From: Comamonadaceae bacterium 2FH
GTDB lineage: Bacteria > Pseudomonadota > Gammaproteobacteria > Burkholderiales > Burkholderiaceae_C
DNA length: 64,000 bases
Assembly: GCA_005503335.1 (NCBI GenBank)
Contig: SCMQ01000006.1
Location: 1 to 64,000, forward strand
Direction of reading: 5' to 3'
Shown here piece by piece: positions 1-8,579 of the stretch. The translations under genes were made by a program, and so were the position numbers. Positions within the stretch are counted from its first letter, which is position 1. Each line of letters opens with the position of its first letter. A model generated the notes under the pieces. The model ran no database searches and was not told where the DNA came from. It saw nothing but the letters and a program-made list of their open reading frames with translations.

Positions 1-2
1 CC

Positions 3-1040
3 CCCGCCCCGGCCACGCCCCCCGCGTGGGCCACCCTCACGGTGGCCACCTGCAACCTGCTGAACCTGGCCAACCCGGGGCGGCCGTTCTACCCGACCCA
101 GGAGCCCTACTCGGCGCGCGAGTTCGAGCGCAAGCTGGCCTGGCTGGGCGGGCGCTTCCAGACCCTGAACGCCGACATCCTGGCGGCGCAGGAGATCTGG
201 GACGAGGCCGCCTTCAAGGGCGCGGTGCACCGCAGCGGCCTGCGCTACGACTACATCGCCGCACCCGGCGCGGAGAACCACGATGGCGCCGACGGCGCCC
301 AGGGCACGCCGCGCGTGGGCCTGGCAACACGGCTCAAGGTCGAGCAGGTGGACACTATCGCCGAATTCCCCCCGGCCTGCGTGGTCGAGGTGCCTGGCCT
401 GGGCCCGCACGCGCGCTACGAGCGCCCCCTGCTCTCGGCGCGGCTGCGCATGAAGCACGGCCAGCCGCTGCAGGTGATCACCACCCACCTCAAGTCCAAG
501 CGGCCCAAGTTCCTGCAGGACGAGGCGGGCGAGCCGCTGGAGGACCCGGACGACCCTGCCGTGCAGGCCCTGGCCTCGCTGCGCTCCCTGATGATGCGCG
601 CGGCCGAGGCCGTGGCGCTGCGCCACCTGGTGATAGCGCACCTGCGCCACACCCAGCTGCCGCTGGTGCTGCTGGGCGACTTCAACGACGGCCCGCACAG
701 CGTGACCACGCAGCTGATCGCGGCCACGGCCGAGATCGCCTACGACAAGGCGGCGCGCGACGTGGCGCTGTTCAACGCCTGGGAGGTCCAGGGCGCGGCC
801 GCGCTGCGGCGCGACGTGGCCTACTCCCACATCTACCAGGGCTACCCCGAGGTGCTGGACCAGGTGCTGGTCAGCGAGGAATTCGTGCCCGGCAGCCGCT
901 TCCAGATCGGCGACGTGCGGCGCGTGGAGGTGTTCAACGACCACCTGCACGAGGGGCGCGACCGCAGCCGCTCGGACCACGGCTTCGTGCGCGCGCTGCT
1001 GCGGCTGAGGCTGCCGCCGAACGGCAACCGCGCGGGCTGA
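3..1040 (+). CDS. Endonuclease/exonuclease/phosphatase-family protein (5' end cut by window)
   Basis: A metal-dependent phosphoesterase of the endonuclease/exonuclease/phosphatase (EEP) fold, which hydrolyses phosphodiester or phosphomonoester bonds; the substrate cannot be told from sequence. The fold's landmarks are present: an N-terminal TCNLLNL strand, a metal-binding Glu in AAQEIWD about 50 residues later, the LGDFNDGPHS motif near residue 210 and the C-terminal SDHGF motif near residue 313. The frame stays open to the window edge, so the GTG at 42 is probably internal and the true start lies upstream. No signal peptide can be judged. It faces the cupin gene across a perfect hairpin. Family call is firm, function unknown. 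Confidence 0.8.
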   Translation, partial: PAPATPPAWATLTVATCNLLNLANPGRPFYPTQEPYSAREFERKLAWLGGRFQTLNADILAAQEIWDEAAFKGAVHRSGLRYDYIAAPGAENHDGADGAQGTPRVGLATRLKVEQVDTIAEFPPACVVEVPGLGPHARYERPLLSARLRMKHGQPLQVITTHLKSKRPKFLQDEAGEPLEDPDDPAVQALASLRSLMMRAAEAVALRHLVIAHLRHTQLPLVLLGDFNDGPHSVTTQLIAATAEIAYDKAARDVALFNAWEVQGAAALRRDVAYSHIYQGYPEVLDQVLVSEEFVPGSRFQIGDVRRVEVFNDHLHEGRDRSRSDHGFVRALLRLRLPPNGNRAG

Positions 1041-1063
1041 AGGCAGGCCTGCCCTCACCCCCG

Positions 1064-1084
1064 CCCTCTCCCAGAGGGAGAGGG
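1064..1084. terminator. 9-bp perfect hairpin between convergent genes
   Basis: Arms at 1064-1072 (CCCTCTCCC) and 1076-1084 (GGGAGAGGG) around a 3-nt loop lie between the convergent EEP and cupin genes, so the structure could end transcription from both sides. There is no U tract. From memory this hairpin type recurs in many proteobacterial genomes, so it may be a copy of a dispersed repeat serving as terminator. Confidence 0.5.
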
Positions 1085-1110
1085 AGTGAATTCCAGGAGC
1101 CCTCCCGCGC

Positions 1111-1494
1111 TCAGCCGCGCACGAACAGCGTCACCAGCGGGTCGGGGCCGACCTGGCGGCTCCAGTGGCCGTGCACGGCGGGGTCAAAAGCCGCCCCCTC
1201 GGGCAGGGTGTCGGCCGAGTAGAAATGCTGGCCCGGCCCGAACACGCGCGAGCTGCCGTCCTGCAGGCCGATCTCCATCTGGCCGCCCAGGATGAACACC
1301 CATTGCGGGCTGCCGGTGCAGTGGAACTGGCTGCGAAAACCCAGCGGGCTCTCGCGCAGCTGGTAGCCGCCCGAGGCAAAGACGGCCGAGAGCCGGGACT
1401 GCGGCGTGCCCTCGGTGAGCGGCAGGGCCTCCTCGCGAAAACGCGCGCGGCCGTCGCTGTCGGTGAAGAGAATGACTTTGCTGAAGCTGGTCAA
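1111..1494 (-). CDS. Small single-domain cupin protein
   Basis: A 127-residue protein with the double-stranded beta-helix layout of small cupins: a Gly-rich strand with WVFILGGQMEIG in the middle and a FGPGQHFYSADTLP segment after it, resembling cupin motifs 1 and 2 without a full metal-binding His set. It is the last gene of a long minus-strand run starting at 9521 and follows the L-idonate dehydrogenase-like gene by about 43 bases. The context suggests a sugar-related isomerase or sugar-binding role, but this is inference. Substrate and activity are unknown. Confidence 0.7.
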   Translation of the reverse strand: MTSFSKVILFTDSDGRARFREEALPLTEGTPQSRLSAVFASGGYQLRESPLGFRSQFHCTGSPQWVFILGGQMEIGLQDGSSRVFGPGQHFYSADTLPEGAAFDPAVHGHWSRQVGPDPLVTLFVRG

Positions 1495-1537
1495 GGGGTT
1501 CTCCGTGAGGCGAAAACAGCCGAGTATCGCCCGGCCA

Positions 1538-2584
1538 TCATCCTGTGGTGGCGCCGAAGTCGATCTGCACCTTCATGGCCTGTCCCTTGTCCGCCGCGAG
1601 CCGGAAGGCGTCCGTCGCCTGTGCCAGGCCCAGGATGTGCGAGATGACCGGGCTGCCGTCGACCAGGCCCTCGTTAAGAAATCGCACGGCGACGCCGAAC
1701 TCGGCGTGAAAGCGGAAGGTGCCGCGCAGCTCGAGCTCCTTGGCCACGACCTGGTTCATGGGCAGGGCCACCTCGCCGCCCAGGCCCACGCTGACGATGA
1801 CGCCGCGCGGGCGCACCACGTCCAGGCCGGCGCGCAGCGCCTTGTCGCTGCCCGAGGCCTCGAACATGGCGTCGAAGGCGCCCTTGTCCGCCGCGTAGGG
1901 CGCCAGGGCCTGCGGGTCCTGGGCGAGGTTCAGCGTCTCGTCGGCGCCCATGCGGCGCGCGGTCGCCAGCGGCAACTCGGCGATGTCGGCCGCCACGATG
2001 CGTGCCGCGCCGGCGCGGCGCAGCGCGGCGATCAGCAGCGCGCCGATCGGCCCGCAGCCGGTCACCAGCACCTGCTGGCCGAACACGCTGCCGGCGCGCT
2101 GGATCGCGTGCAGGCCCACCGAAAGCGGCTCGGCCAGCGCGGCCTGCGCCAGCGGCAGCCGGTTCGCGATCGGGTGCGCCTGCGCGGCCTGGATCACCAG
2201 GCGCTCGCGGAACGCCCCCTGGATATGCGGAAAGCGCATCGCGCTGCCGTAGAAACGCATGTCCAGGCAGTGGTTGTGCAGGCCCTGCTGGCAGTAGCGG
2301 CACTGGCCGCAGGGGCGGGAGGGCGAGATCGCCACGCGCTGGCCGACGCGAAAGCCCGTCACGCCCTCGCCCAGCGCGTCGACCACGCCCGAGACCTCGT
2401 GCCCCAGCACCAGGGGTTCGCGGATGCGCACGGTGCCGAAGCCGCCGTGCTGGTAGTAATGCAGGTCGGAGCCGCAGATGCCGCCGTAGGCGACCCGCAC
2501 GGCTAGCTCGCCCGGGCCGGGCCGGCCGGCATCGAAGTCGTCGAGACGCAGATCCTGAGGGGCGTGGCAGACCAGGGCACGCAT
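1538..2584 (-). CDS. idnD: Zinc-dependent L-idonate 5-dehydrogenase-like alcohol dehydrogenase
   Basis: A 348-residue medium-chain zinc dehydrogenase expected to oxidise L-idonate (or a related polyol or aldonate) at C5 with NAD(P)+. The catalytic zinc site is visible in ICGSDLHYY and in LGHEVSG, and the structural zinc site in CGQCRYCQQGLHNHC. A GCGPIG nucleotide-binding loop lies near residue 180. The longer frame begins with a TTG at 2596; I chose the ATG at 2584 because GGAG sits 8 bases before it. It follows the SDR gene after a gap of about 118 bases filled by two hairpins. Paired with an IdnO-like SDR, it fits the L-idonate to 5-ketogluconate to gluconate route. A related sorbitol or threonine dehydrogenase activity is the main alternative. 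Confidence 0.82.
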   Translation of the reverse strand: MRALVCHAPQDLRLDDFDAGRPGPGELAVRVAYGGICGSDLHYYQHGGFGTVRIREPLVLGHEVSGVVDALGEGVTGFRVGQRVAISPSRPCGQCRYCQQGLHNHCLDMRFYGSAMRFPHIQGAFRERLVIQAAQAHPIANRLPLAQAALAEPLSVGLHAIQRAGSVFGQQVLVTGCGPIGALLIAALRRAGAARIVAADIAELPLATARRMGADETLNLAQDPQALAPYAADKGAFDAMFEASGSDKALRAGLDVVRPRGVIVSVGLGGEVALPMNQVVAKELELRGTFRFHAEFGVAVRFLNEGLVDGSPVISHILGLAQATDAFRLAADKGQAMKVQIDFGATTG

Positions 2585-2618
2585 GGCGTTCTCCAAAAAA
2601 CTGGGGTAAGTGCGAGCT

Positions 2619-2699
2619 CAACCCTCCGCCGGGCCGCACCAAGGAGGGTTGGGCCCCCTCGGGGGGCAGCGAGGACACGAAGTGCCGAGCGTGGGGGCC
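2619..2699. repeat. Two adjacent hairpins between SDR and idnD genes
   Basis: The first stem pairs CAACCCTCC (2619-2627) with GGAGGGTTG (2643-2651). The second pairs GGCCCCC (2652-2658) with GGGGGCC (2693-2699). The block fills an intra-operon gap and resembles GC-rich palindromic repeats that I recall as dispersed in Comamonadaceae genomes. It may limit read-through or stabilise the upstream message. Confidence 0.5.
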
Positions 2700-2702
2700 A
2701 TT

Positions 2703-3473
2703 TCAGAGCTGAGCGGTCACGCCGCCGTCGACGTAGAGGATGTGGCCGTTGACGAAGGCCGAGGCGTCGCTGGCCAGGAACACGGCAGCGCCGCCCAGCT
2801 CCTCGACCTCGCCCCAGCGGCGGCTCGGCGTGCGGCCGGTGAGCCAGGCGCTGAAGGCCTCGTCGTGCACCAGCTTCTCGGTCAGCTCGGTCTTGAAGTA
2901 GCCCGGGCCCAGGCCGTTGACGTTGAGGCCCAGCGGGCCCCAATCGATGGCCATGCCCTTGGTCAGCATCTTGACCGCGCCCTTGCTCGCCATGTAGGGC
3001 GCGATGCCGGGGCGCCCCAGCTCGCTCTGCACAGAGCAGACGTTGATGATGCGGCCGCGTCCGCGCGGGATCATGTGGCGCGCCACGGCCTGGCCGACCA
3101 GGAACACGCTGTCCACGTTGGTCTGCTGCAGCTGCTGCCATTGCGCCAGCGGGAAGTCCTGCAGCGGCGCGCGGCGCTGCATGCCGGCGTTGTTGACCAG
3201 GACCTCGATCGGGCCGAGCTCGCGCTCGATGGCCTGGACCGCGGCCTGCACCGCCTCGGCCTGCGTCACGTCGAAGGCGCGCGCATGCACCGTGAGCCCT
3301 TCGGCGCGCAGCGCCTCGGCGGCAAGGGCGAGCTTGGCTTCGTCGCGGCCGTTGAGCACCAGCGCGGCGCCGGCCTGGCCCAGGGCGCGCGCCAGCGCCA
3401 GGCCAATGCCGGCCGACGAGCCGGTGACCAGGGCCAGGCGGCCGTCGAGCCGGAAGCTTTGCGCGGTAATCAT
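2703..3473 (-). CDS. idnO: SDR-family oxidoreductase, gluconate 5-dehydrogenase-like
   Basis: A 256-residue classical short-chain dehydrogenase. The cofactor-binding motif TGSSAGIG is at residues 17-24, an NNAG motif lies near residue 93, and the catalytic YMASK (YxxxK) is near residue 158. It most likely reduces 5-keto-D-gluconate to D-gluconate, given the idnD-like gene next door. SDR specificity is hard to read from sequence alone, so another keto-aldonate is possible. Its ATG lies two bases beyond the stop of the ABC ATPase gene, so the two are probably translationally linked within the transporter operon. Confidence 0.75.
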   Translation of the reverse strand: MITAQSFRLDGRLALVTGSSAGIGLALARALGQAGAALVLNGRDEAKLALAAEALRAEGLTVHARAFDVTQAEAVQAAVQAIERELGPIEVLVNNAGMQRRAPLQDFPLAQWQQLQQTNVDSVFLVGQAVARHMIPRGRGRIINVCSVQSELGRPGIAPYMASKGAVKMLTKGMAIDWGPLGLNVNGLGPGYFKTELTEKLVHDEAFSAWLTGRTPSRRWGEVEELGGAAVFLASDASAFVNGHILYVDGGVTAQL

Positions 3474-3475
3474 GT

Positions 3476-4546
3476 TCAGTTCAGGCGCTGGCCGCTCTCG
3501 CCGTCGAACACATGGGCCTTGGCGGCCTCCATGCGCAGGTGGACGGTGTCGTCGGGCTGGGCGCCGGTGCGCCCGTGCATCACCAGCACCAGCTTGCTGT
3601 CGCCGACCTGCAGCAGCAGCTCGGTCTCGGCGCCGGTGGGCTCGACCACCACCACCTTGGCCGCCACGCCCTCGCCGGTTTGAGACAGGCTGAGATCGCT
3701 GGGCCGCACGCCGAAGTGCACGCCCTGGCCGTCGCGGCCGCCCGCCACGGCCGGCACCGGCCAGCGGCAGCCCTCGGCCTCGACCCAGTGCTGGCCGTCG
3801 GCCAGGCGCAGCGTTCCCTTGAGCACGTTCATGGCCGGCGAGCCGATGAACTGGGCCACGAACAGGTTGCCCGGGCGGTCGAACAGCTCCAGCGGCGTGC
3901 CGATCTGCTCGACGATGCCGTCGTGCATGACGACGATGCGGTCGGCCATGGTCATGGCCTCGATCTGGTCGTGCGTGACGTAGACCGTGGTGGTCTTCAG
4001 GCGCTGGTGCAGGTCCTTGATCTCGGCGCGCATGGCGACGCGCAGCTTGGCGTCCAGGTTGGACAGCGGCTCGTCGAACAGGAAGACCTTGGGGTCGCGC
4101 ACGATGGCGCGGCCCATGGCCACGCGCTGGCGCTGGCCGCCCGAGAGCTCGCGCGGGTAGCGCTCGAGCAGCTGGTCCAGGTTGAGGATGCGCGCCGCGT
4201 GGGCCACGCGCTCCTGCGTCAGCGCGGCGTCGGCCTTGCGCAGGCGCAGGCTGAACGCCATGTTCTCGCGCACCGTCATGTGCGGGTAGAGCGCGTAGCT
4301 CTGGAACACCATGGCGATGTCGCGGTCCTTGGCCTCGAGCTCGTTGACCACCTTGCCGTCGATGTGGATGTTGCCGCCGGAGATCTCCTCCAGCCCGGCC
4401 AGCATGCGCAGCAGCGTGGACTTGCCGCAGCCCGAGGGGCCGACCAGCACCACGAACTCGCCGTCGGCGATGTCGAAGCTGATGCCGTGGATGATGTCGA
4501 CCTTGCCGAAGGATTTCTTGATGTCGCGAAAGGAGACGGTTGCCAT
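3476..4546 (-). CDS. ugpC: CUT1-type sugar ABC transporter ATP-binding protein (UgpC/MalK-like)
   Basis: The 356-residue cytoplasmic ATPase of the carbohydrate importer. The Walker A motif GPSGCGKST is near residue 38, the LSGGQ signature near 135, the Walker B FLFDEP near 158, and the switch His in VYVTHDQ near 190. The C-terminal third is the OB-fold regulatory extension (TOBE) typical of MalK-like ATPases, some of which energise more than one importer. The start is the ATG at 4546. It sits 20 bases after the inner permease gene and ends two bases before the SDR gene. Family assignment is firm; the transported sugar is not shown. Confidence 0.9.
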   Translation of the reverse strand: MATVSFRDIKKSFGKVDIIHGISFDIADGEFVVLVGPSGCGKSTLLRMLAGLEEISGGNIHIDGKVVNELEAKDRDIAMVFQSYALYPHMTVRENMAFSLRLRKADAALTQERVAHAARILNLDQLLERYPRELSGGQRQRVAMGRAIVRDPKVFLFDEPLSNLDAKLRVAMRAEIKDLHQRLKTTTVYVTHDQIEAMTMADRIVVMHDGIVEQIGTPLELFDRPGNLFVAQFIGSPAMNVLKGTLRLADGQHWVEAEGCRWPVPAVAGGRDGQGVHFGVRPSDLSLSQTGEGVAAKVVVVEPTGAETELLLQVGDSKLVLVMHGRTGAQPDDTVHLRMEAAKAHVFDGESGQRLN

Positions 4547-4566
4547 ATGTCGGTTTTCCTCGGGGA

Positions 4567-5418
4567 TCAGCTCTTCACGGCGCCGGCCGTCAGGCCCGAG
4601 ACCATGTAGCGCTTGAAGGCGTAGTAGATCGCGGCCGGCGGCAGCGCGTAGATCAGGCCGGTGGTCATCAGCAGCTCCCAGGGCGAGTCGTCGGCCGAGA
4701 GGAAGTTGCCCAGGGCCACGGCCAGGGTCACGCTGGTATCGTTGGACAGCAGCAGGAAGGCGTAGAGGTATTCGTTCCACGCCAGCAGCAGCGAGTAGGT
4801 GCCCACGGCCACCAGAGACGGCACCATCAGCGGCAGGTAGACCAGGCGGAACAGCTGCAGCGGCGAGGCGCCGTCGATGCGCGCGGCCTCGTCGAGCTCG
4901 AACGGCAGCTTGTCCGAGGCCTGCTTGAGCACCCAGATGCAATAGGGCGAGGCGATGGTCACCATGGCCAGGATCAGCGACCACTGGCTGTTGAGCAGGC
5001 CGTACACCCCCATGGTCTTGTACATGGGCACGGCCAGGAAGGCGGCCGGGATGAAGTAGGTGAACAGCGCCAGGTTCATCACCGTGCGGCCGCCGCGCAC
5101 CTTGAGGCGGCTGATCGCGAAGGCCGCGCAGGTCGAGACGACCAGGGTCAGCACGCCCACCGAGAGCGCGATCAGCAGCGAGTTGGCCATCTGTTTCCAG
5201 AAGTGGTCGAGGTAGAAATGCTTCTGGTGGAACACGAAGTCGAAGTTCTGCAGCGTCGGCTGGTCCGGCCAGAGCTTGCCCGAGGTGGCCGAGTCGCGCG
5301 GCGAGATCGCGAACAGGACCAGGTGGTAGATCGGGATCAGCGTCCACAGCAGCACCGGGATGCCAATCAGCAGCAGCTTGGCCTCGGTGGCCACGCGCTT
5401 CATGCTCATTCGTTTCAT
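4567..5418 (-). CDS. CUT1 sugar ABC transporter permease (MalG/UgpE-like)
   Basis: The second membrane subunit of the importer, 283 residues with about six membrane spans. It begins with a hydrophobic segment after a basic N-terminus, followed by a periplasmic loop and the permease core. The EAA loop that contacts the ATPase is visible as ELDEAARIDGASPLQLF around residue 190. The N-terminus has several possible ATG codons (5418, 5409, 5403); I kept the longest. The first permease gene ends 10 bases upstream and the ATPase gene starts 20 bases downstream, so the genes are co-transcribed. Confidence 0.9.
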   Translation of the reverse strand: MKRMSMKRVATEAKLLLIGIPVLLWTLIPIYHLVLFAISPRDSATSGKLWPDQPTLQNFDFVFHQKHFYLDHFWKQMANSLLIALSVGVLTLVVSTCAAFAISRLKVRGGRTVMNLALFTYFIPAAFLAVPMYKTMGVYGLLNSQWSLILAMVTIASPYCIWVLKQASDKLPFELDEAARIDGASPLQLFRLVYLPLMVPSLVAVGTYSLLLAWNEYLYAFLLLSNDTSVTLAVALGNFLSADDSPWELLMTTGLIYALPPAAIYYAFKRYMVSGLTAGAVKS

Positions 5419-5428
5419 CTGGCCCGCC

Positions 5429-6313
5429 TTATCTCGAGAGACGCTTCATCATGAAATACACCAGGGGCAGCACCAGCGGCAGCGCCACCACGATGGAGGC
5501 CATGGCCAGGTCGACCTGGTCCAACCGCAGGTAGCGTATGCCCAGGGTGGCCAGCACATGGGTCAGGTCGGCCGGCCCGCCACCCGTGAGCAGGTAGACG
5601 CTGTTGAAGTCGCCCAGCGTCCAGATCATGGACAGGATGGTCGAGGTCAGGTAGAGCGTGCGCATCGACGGCCAGGTGATGAAGCGGAACTTCTGCCAGC
5701 TCGTGGCGCCGTCCACCGAGGCCGCCTCGTACTGCTCGGAGGGGATGGCCAGGCGGCCCGCGACCAGGATCAGGGTCCAGAACGGCAGCGACTTCCAGAT
5801 GTGCATCAGCATGGAGAAGCACAGGGCCAGCGTCGGGTCGTTGAGCCAGTTCGGGCCATCGAGGCCAGTCAAGCGGAAGATCAGCGAGTTGATCACGCCC
5901 CACTCGGGGTTGAGCATGAAGCGCACCGAGAGGATGGTCGGGATCGAGGGCACGGCCCAGGGCAGGATGAAGACCAGAGACAGGATCTTGATCCACCAGC
6001 GCACCTGCACGAAAAAGCCCGACAAGACCATGGCGACGGCCATCTTGAGGTTGATCGCCACCACGATGAAGACCACGGTGTTGATCGCGGTGCGGAAGAA
6101 GATCGGGTCGTCGAACAGCTTGGTATAGCTCTCCGGGTGGCGCGCCAGCCACAGGCCGTAGCCCACCGGGTAGAGCACGAAGACCAGGAAGACCAGCAGG
6201 TAGGGCACGACCAGCACGCGGCCCCAGAACTCCCACTGGCTGGAGGTCCGGGCGGCGGGTGCGGCGGCGGCCGGCAAAGCCATGCTTGCGTTGGACATGT
6301 TGGATCTTGGCAA
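5429..6313 (-). CDS. CUT1 sugar ABC transporter permease (MalF/UgpA-like)
   Basis: The first membrane subunit of the importer, 294 residues. A short Ala-rich cytoplasmic N-terminus is followed by a membrane span starting near residue 30 (VLVVPYLLVFLVFVLYPVGY) and about five more spans. The EAA loop EQYEAASVDGATSWQKF lies around residues 190-210. The gene follows the substrate-binding protein gene across a strong hairpin (6325-6351) and precedes its partner permease by 10 bases. Together the two permeases form the translocation channel in the inner membrane. Confidence 0.9.
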   Translation of the reverse strand: MPRSNMSNASMALPAAAAPAARTSSQWEFWGRVLVVPYLLVFLVFVLYPVGYGLWLARHPESYTKLFDDPIFFRTAINTVVFIVVAINLKMAVAMVLSGFFVQVRWWIKILSLVFILPWAVPSIPTILSVRFMLNPEWGVINSLIFRLTGLDGPNWLNDPTLALCFSMLMHIWKSLPFWTLILVAGRLAIPSEQYEAASVDGATSWQKFRFITWPSMRTLYLTSTILSMIWTLGDFNSVYLLTGGGPADLTHVLATLGIRYLRLDQVDLAMASIVVALPLVLPLVYFMMKRLSR

Positions 6314-6324
6314 GAAAAGGGGTG

Positions 6325-6351
6325 ACCGCGCCCGCCGCGGGCGGGCGCGGT
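6325..6351 (-). promoter_or_regulatory. Intra-operon hairpin after the substrate-binding protein gene
   Basis: A perfect 12-bp stem (6325-6336 with 6340-6351, 3-nt loop, almost all G/C) lies in the 47-base gap between the binding-protein stop and the permease start. Hairpins in this position of ABC importer operons are known to protect the upstream mRNA or partly terminate transcription, so that binding protein is made in excess. That role is inferred here from position and stem strength. Confidence 0.65.
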
Positions 6352-6360
6352 TCGTTCAGG

Positions 6361-7743
6361 TCAGGAGCCTGCGACGGTCTTGATGCGATCGATCATCTCG
6401 TCGACCGCCTTGTCCACCGGCACCTTCTCGTTGAGGATGCGGTTCATGGCCTTGGCCCAGACGTTCTCGTTGTTCAGCACGGTGAACTTGTAGTTCTTGG
6501 TGAACTCGAAGGGCGTGGTGCCGTTCATGAACTGGTTGTAGACCGCCAGGCGGTGCGGGTCGCCCTTCCAGAACGGGCTTTGCTGCGCGGCCTTGGTGAC
6601 CGGGAACCAGCGGCCCAGCGAGCCTTCGACATAGGGCGTCAGGTTGGCGTCGTCGAGCATGAAGGCCACGAACTTCTTGGCGGCCGCCTTGTTCTTCGAC
6701 TGCTTGAAGATCACGCCGGTCTTGACCGCGGCGCGGTAGACCATCTTGCTGCCATCGGGCTTGTTGGGAAAGCCCGCCGTGGCGATCTTCTCGTTGTAGT
6801 TCGCCTTCGCGGCGTCGCGCTGCGCCTGCGTCAGGGCGGCATTGTTCATGTCGTCCAGCCACTTGGCGGCGATCGAGATGGTCGCGTTGTGGGTCAGCAC
6901 CGTGGTCTTGTTGTGGAAGGCGACGTTGTTGTCCGGGTCCTTCCAGCTGGTCGACGAGGGCGGCGTGCAGCCCTTGCCGTAGACATAGGTGTAGTCGGTC
7001 ATGGCGCCGATCAGGCCCTGGCGCACGGCCGGGTCGTCCACCAGCAGCTTGCCGGAGTCGTTGACCAGCTTGACGTTGTAGGCGTCCATGAAGGTCAGGA
7101 ACGAGTAGAACGAGTCGCTCGAGTCCACACCCATGGGGAAACCGGTGCCGAAGCCGCGCTGGCCGGTCTTCTGGCGGTAGGCCGGCTGCACCTTCTCGCA
7201 CCAGAAGCTCCAGTAGCCCTTCCAGTCCTTGGGAATGTCGCCTTCCTTGAAGCCCGCGTCGGCCAGCATGTCCTTCCAGTACTGGATGTGCATGGTCTGC
7301 TGCTTGATCGGGAAGGCGTAGTAGGCGCGTTTCTGCGCCACGTTGTCGTACAGGAAGGTGGTCGACAGCGCCGCCGGCTCGAACTTGGCGCGCAGCGGAT
7401 CGATCACGCTGGAGATGTCTTCGAGCTTGTCGTCGTAGGCCCACTTGGCCGTGACCTGGAAGTCGTAGACATCGGCGTAGGCCACGTCGGGCGGATTGCC
7501 CGAGTCGAGCGCCGCCACGGTCTTGGGAATCATGTCCTGGATCGGGTACTGCGAGAGCTCGATCTTGATGCCCTTGTTCTTTTCCTCGAACTTCTTGATG
7601 GCCGCGAACAGCGCCTCGTCCTCGGCCTTGTAGAAGCCCTTGACCCACCAGACGGTGAGCTTCTCCTGCGCCGCCGCCGGGCCTGCGGCCAGCAGCGCCG
7701 CGCCCATCAGCGCGGAAGTCACGAACAGCTTGGTCTTCATCAA
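6361..7743 (-). CDS. Extracellular sugar-binding protein of the CUT1 ABC importer
   Basis: The 460-residue periplasmic receptor of the importer. A clear Sec signal peptide spans about residues 1-26, with a basic start, a hydrophobic core and an AAAQ cleavage region. The mature part is typical of solute-binding family 1 (MalE/UgpB-like), with several aromatic residues that could stack on a sugar ring. AGGAG precedes the start. It is the first transporter gene, 54 bases after the FadR-type regulator gene, with an intra-operon hairpin behind it. Surrounding enzymes point to an aldonate, polyol or uronate ligand; the exact ligand is not shown. Confidence 0.88.
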   Translation of the reverse strand: MMKTKLFVTSALMGAALLAAGPAAAQEKLTVWWVKGFYKAEDEALFAAIKKFEEKNKGIKIELSQYPIQDMIPKTVAALDSGNPPDVAYADVYDFQVTAKWAYDDKLEDISSVIDPLRAKFEPAALSTTFLYDNVAQKRAYYAFPIKQQTMHIQYWKDMLADAGFKEGDIPKDWKGYWSFWCEKVQPAYRQKTGQRGFGTGFPMGVDSSDSFYSFLTFMDAYNVKLVNDSGKLLVDDPAVRQGLIGAMTDYTYVYGKGCTPPSSTSWKDPDNNVAFHNKTTVLTHNATISIAAKWLDDMNNAALTQAQRDAAKANYNEKIATAGFPNKPDGSKMVYRAAVKTGVIFKQSKNKAAAKKFVAFMLDDANLTPYVEGSLGRWFPVTKAAQQSPFWKGDPHRLAVYNQFMNGTTPFEFTKNYKFTVLNNENVWAKAMNRILNEKVPVDKAVDEMIDRIKTVAGS

Positions 7744-7797
7744 AAAGTCTCCTCGATTGGTTGTGGACAGGGATGAAACAGCGAAGCGAAACGGGAT

Positions 7798-8562
7798 TCA
7801 GCCCGCACGCGCCTTCAGGCGCGAGCCGGGCCGGTCCAGGCGCGGCAGGCGGCGGCGCGCGGCGAGCACATGGGCCATGTCCTCGTGCGCGCCGTCGATC
7901 AGCACCAGGATGGCGCGCTCGGCGCGCTCCGGGTCGCGCGCCAGCACGGCGTCGAGCACCTCGCGGTGCAGCGGCAGCGAGTGGCGCGGGCCGTCCTTCT
8001 TGCTGGTGGAAATCTCGAAGCTGGTGCGCAGCAGCGCGCTCAGCGCCTTGCTCATCTGCACCAGCATGCGGTTGTGCGAGGCGCGCAGCAGGCCCTGGTG
8101 GAAGCGCAGGTCGTGCGTGATGTAGTCGCCACCCTTGGTCACGGCCAGCTTCATGCCGGCGAAGGCCTGCTCGATGCCGGCCAGGTCCTCGGCCGTGGCG
8201 CGCTGCGCCGCGAGCTTGACGGCGGCGGGCTCGACCACGCGGCGCAGCTCCTGCAGGTCGCGCACGAACTCGTGCGACAGGCCGACCTTGGACTGCCAAG
8301 CGACGACATCGGGGTCGAACCAGTTCCACTGCTCGGACGGCAGCACGCGCGTGCCGACCTTGGGGCCGGTGTGGACCAGGCCCTTGGCGACCAGGGACTT
8401 GATCGCCTCGCGCACCACGGTGCGGCTCACGCCGAGCTCGGCGCACAGCGTGGGCTCGGGGGGGATCACGCCGTCCACGGCGTAGCGGCCGGCGACGATG
8501 GCCTCGCCCAGCAGGTCGACCGTGCTGCCGTGCACGTTCTTGATCACAGGCATCTCCATCAC
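7798..8562 (-). CDS. FadR-subfamily GntR transcriptional regulator
   Basis: A 254-residue DNA-binding regulator. Residues about 20-80 form the winged helix with the recognition segment ELGVSRTVVREAIKSL; the rest is an all-helical FCD ligand-binding domain with the usual scattered His and Asp metal-site residues. Proteins of this type typically repress sugar-acid genes and release DNA when they bind a pathway intermediate. It lies 17 bases after the hydroxyacid dehydrogenase gene and 54 bases before the binding-protein gene, so it very probably controls this locus. A palindrome at 9572-9579 in the divergent promoter region is a candidate site. Confidence 0.87.
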   Translation of the reverse strand: MMEMPVIKNVHGSTVDLLGEAIVAGRYAVDGVIPPEPTLCAELGVSRTVVREAIKSLVAKGLVHTGPKVGTRVLPSEQWNWFDPDVVAWQSKVGLSHEFVRDLQELRRVVEPAAVKLAAQRATAEDLAGIEQAFAGMKLAVTKGGDYITHDLRFHQGLLRASHNRMLVQMSKALSALLRTSFEISTSKKDGPRHSLPLHREVLDAVLARDPERAERAILVLIDGAHEDMAHVLAARRRLPRLDRPGSRLKARAG

Positions 8563-8579
8563 CGGCCCCCTGCCCCGCC

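Noticed and set aside
2585-2596. TTG start four codons upstream of idnD
   Set aside because: The ATG at 2584 has GGAG at proper distance and matches the family N-terminus.
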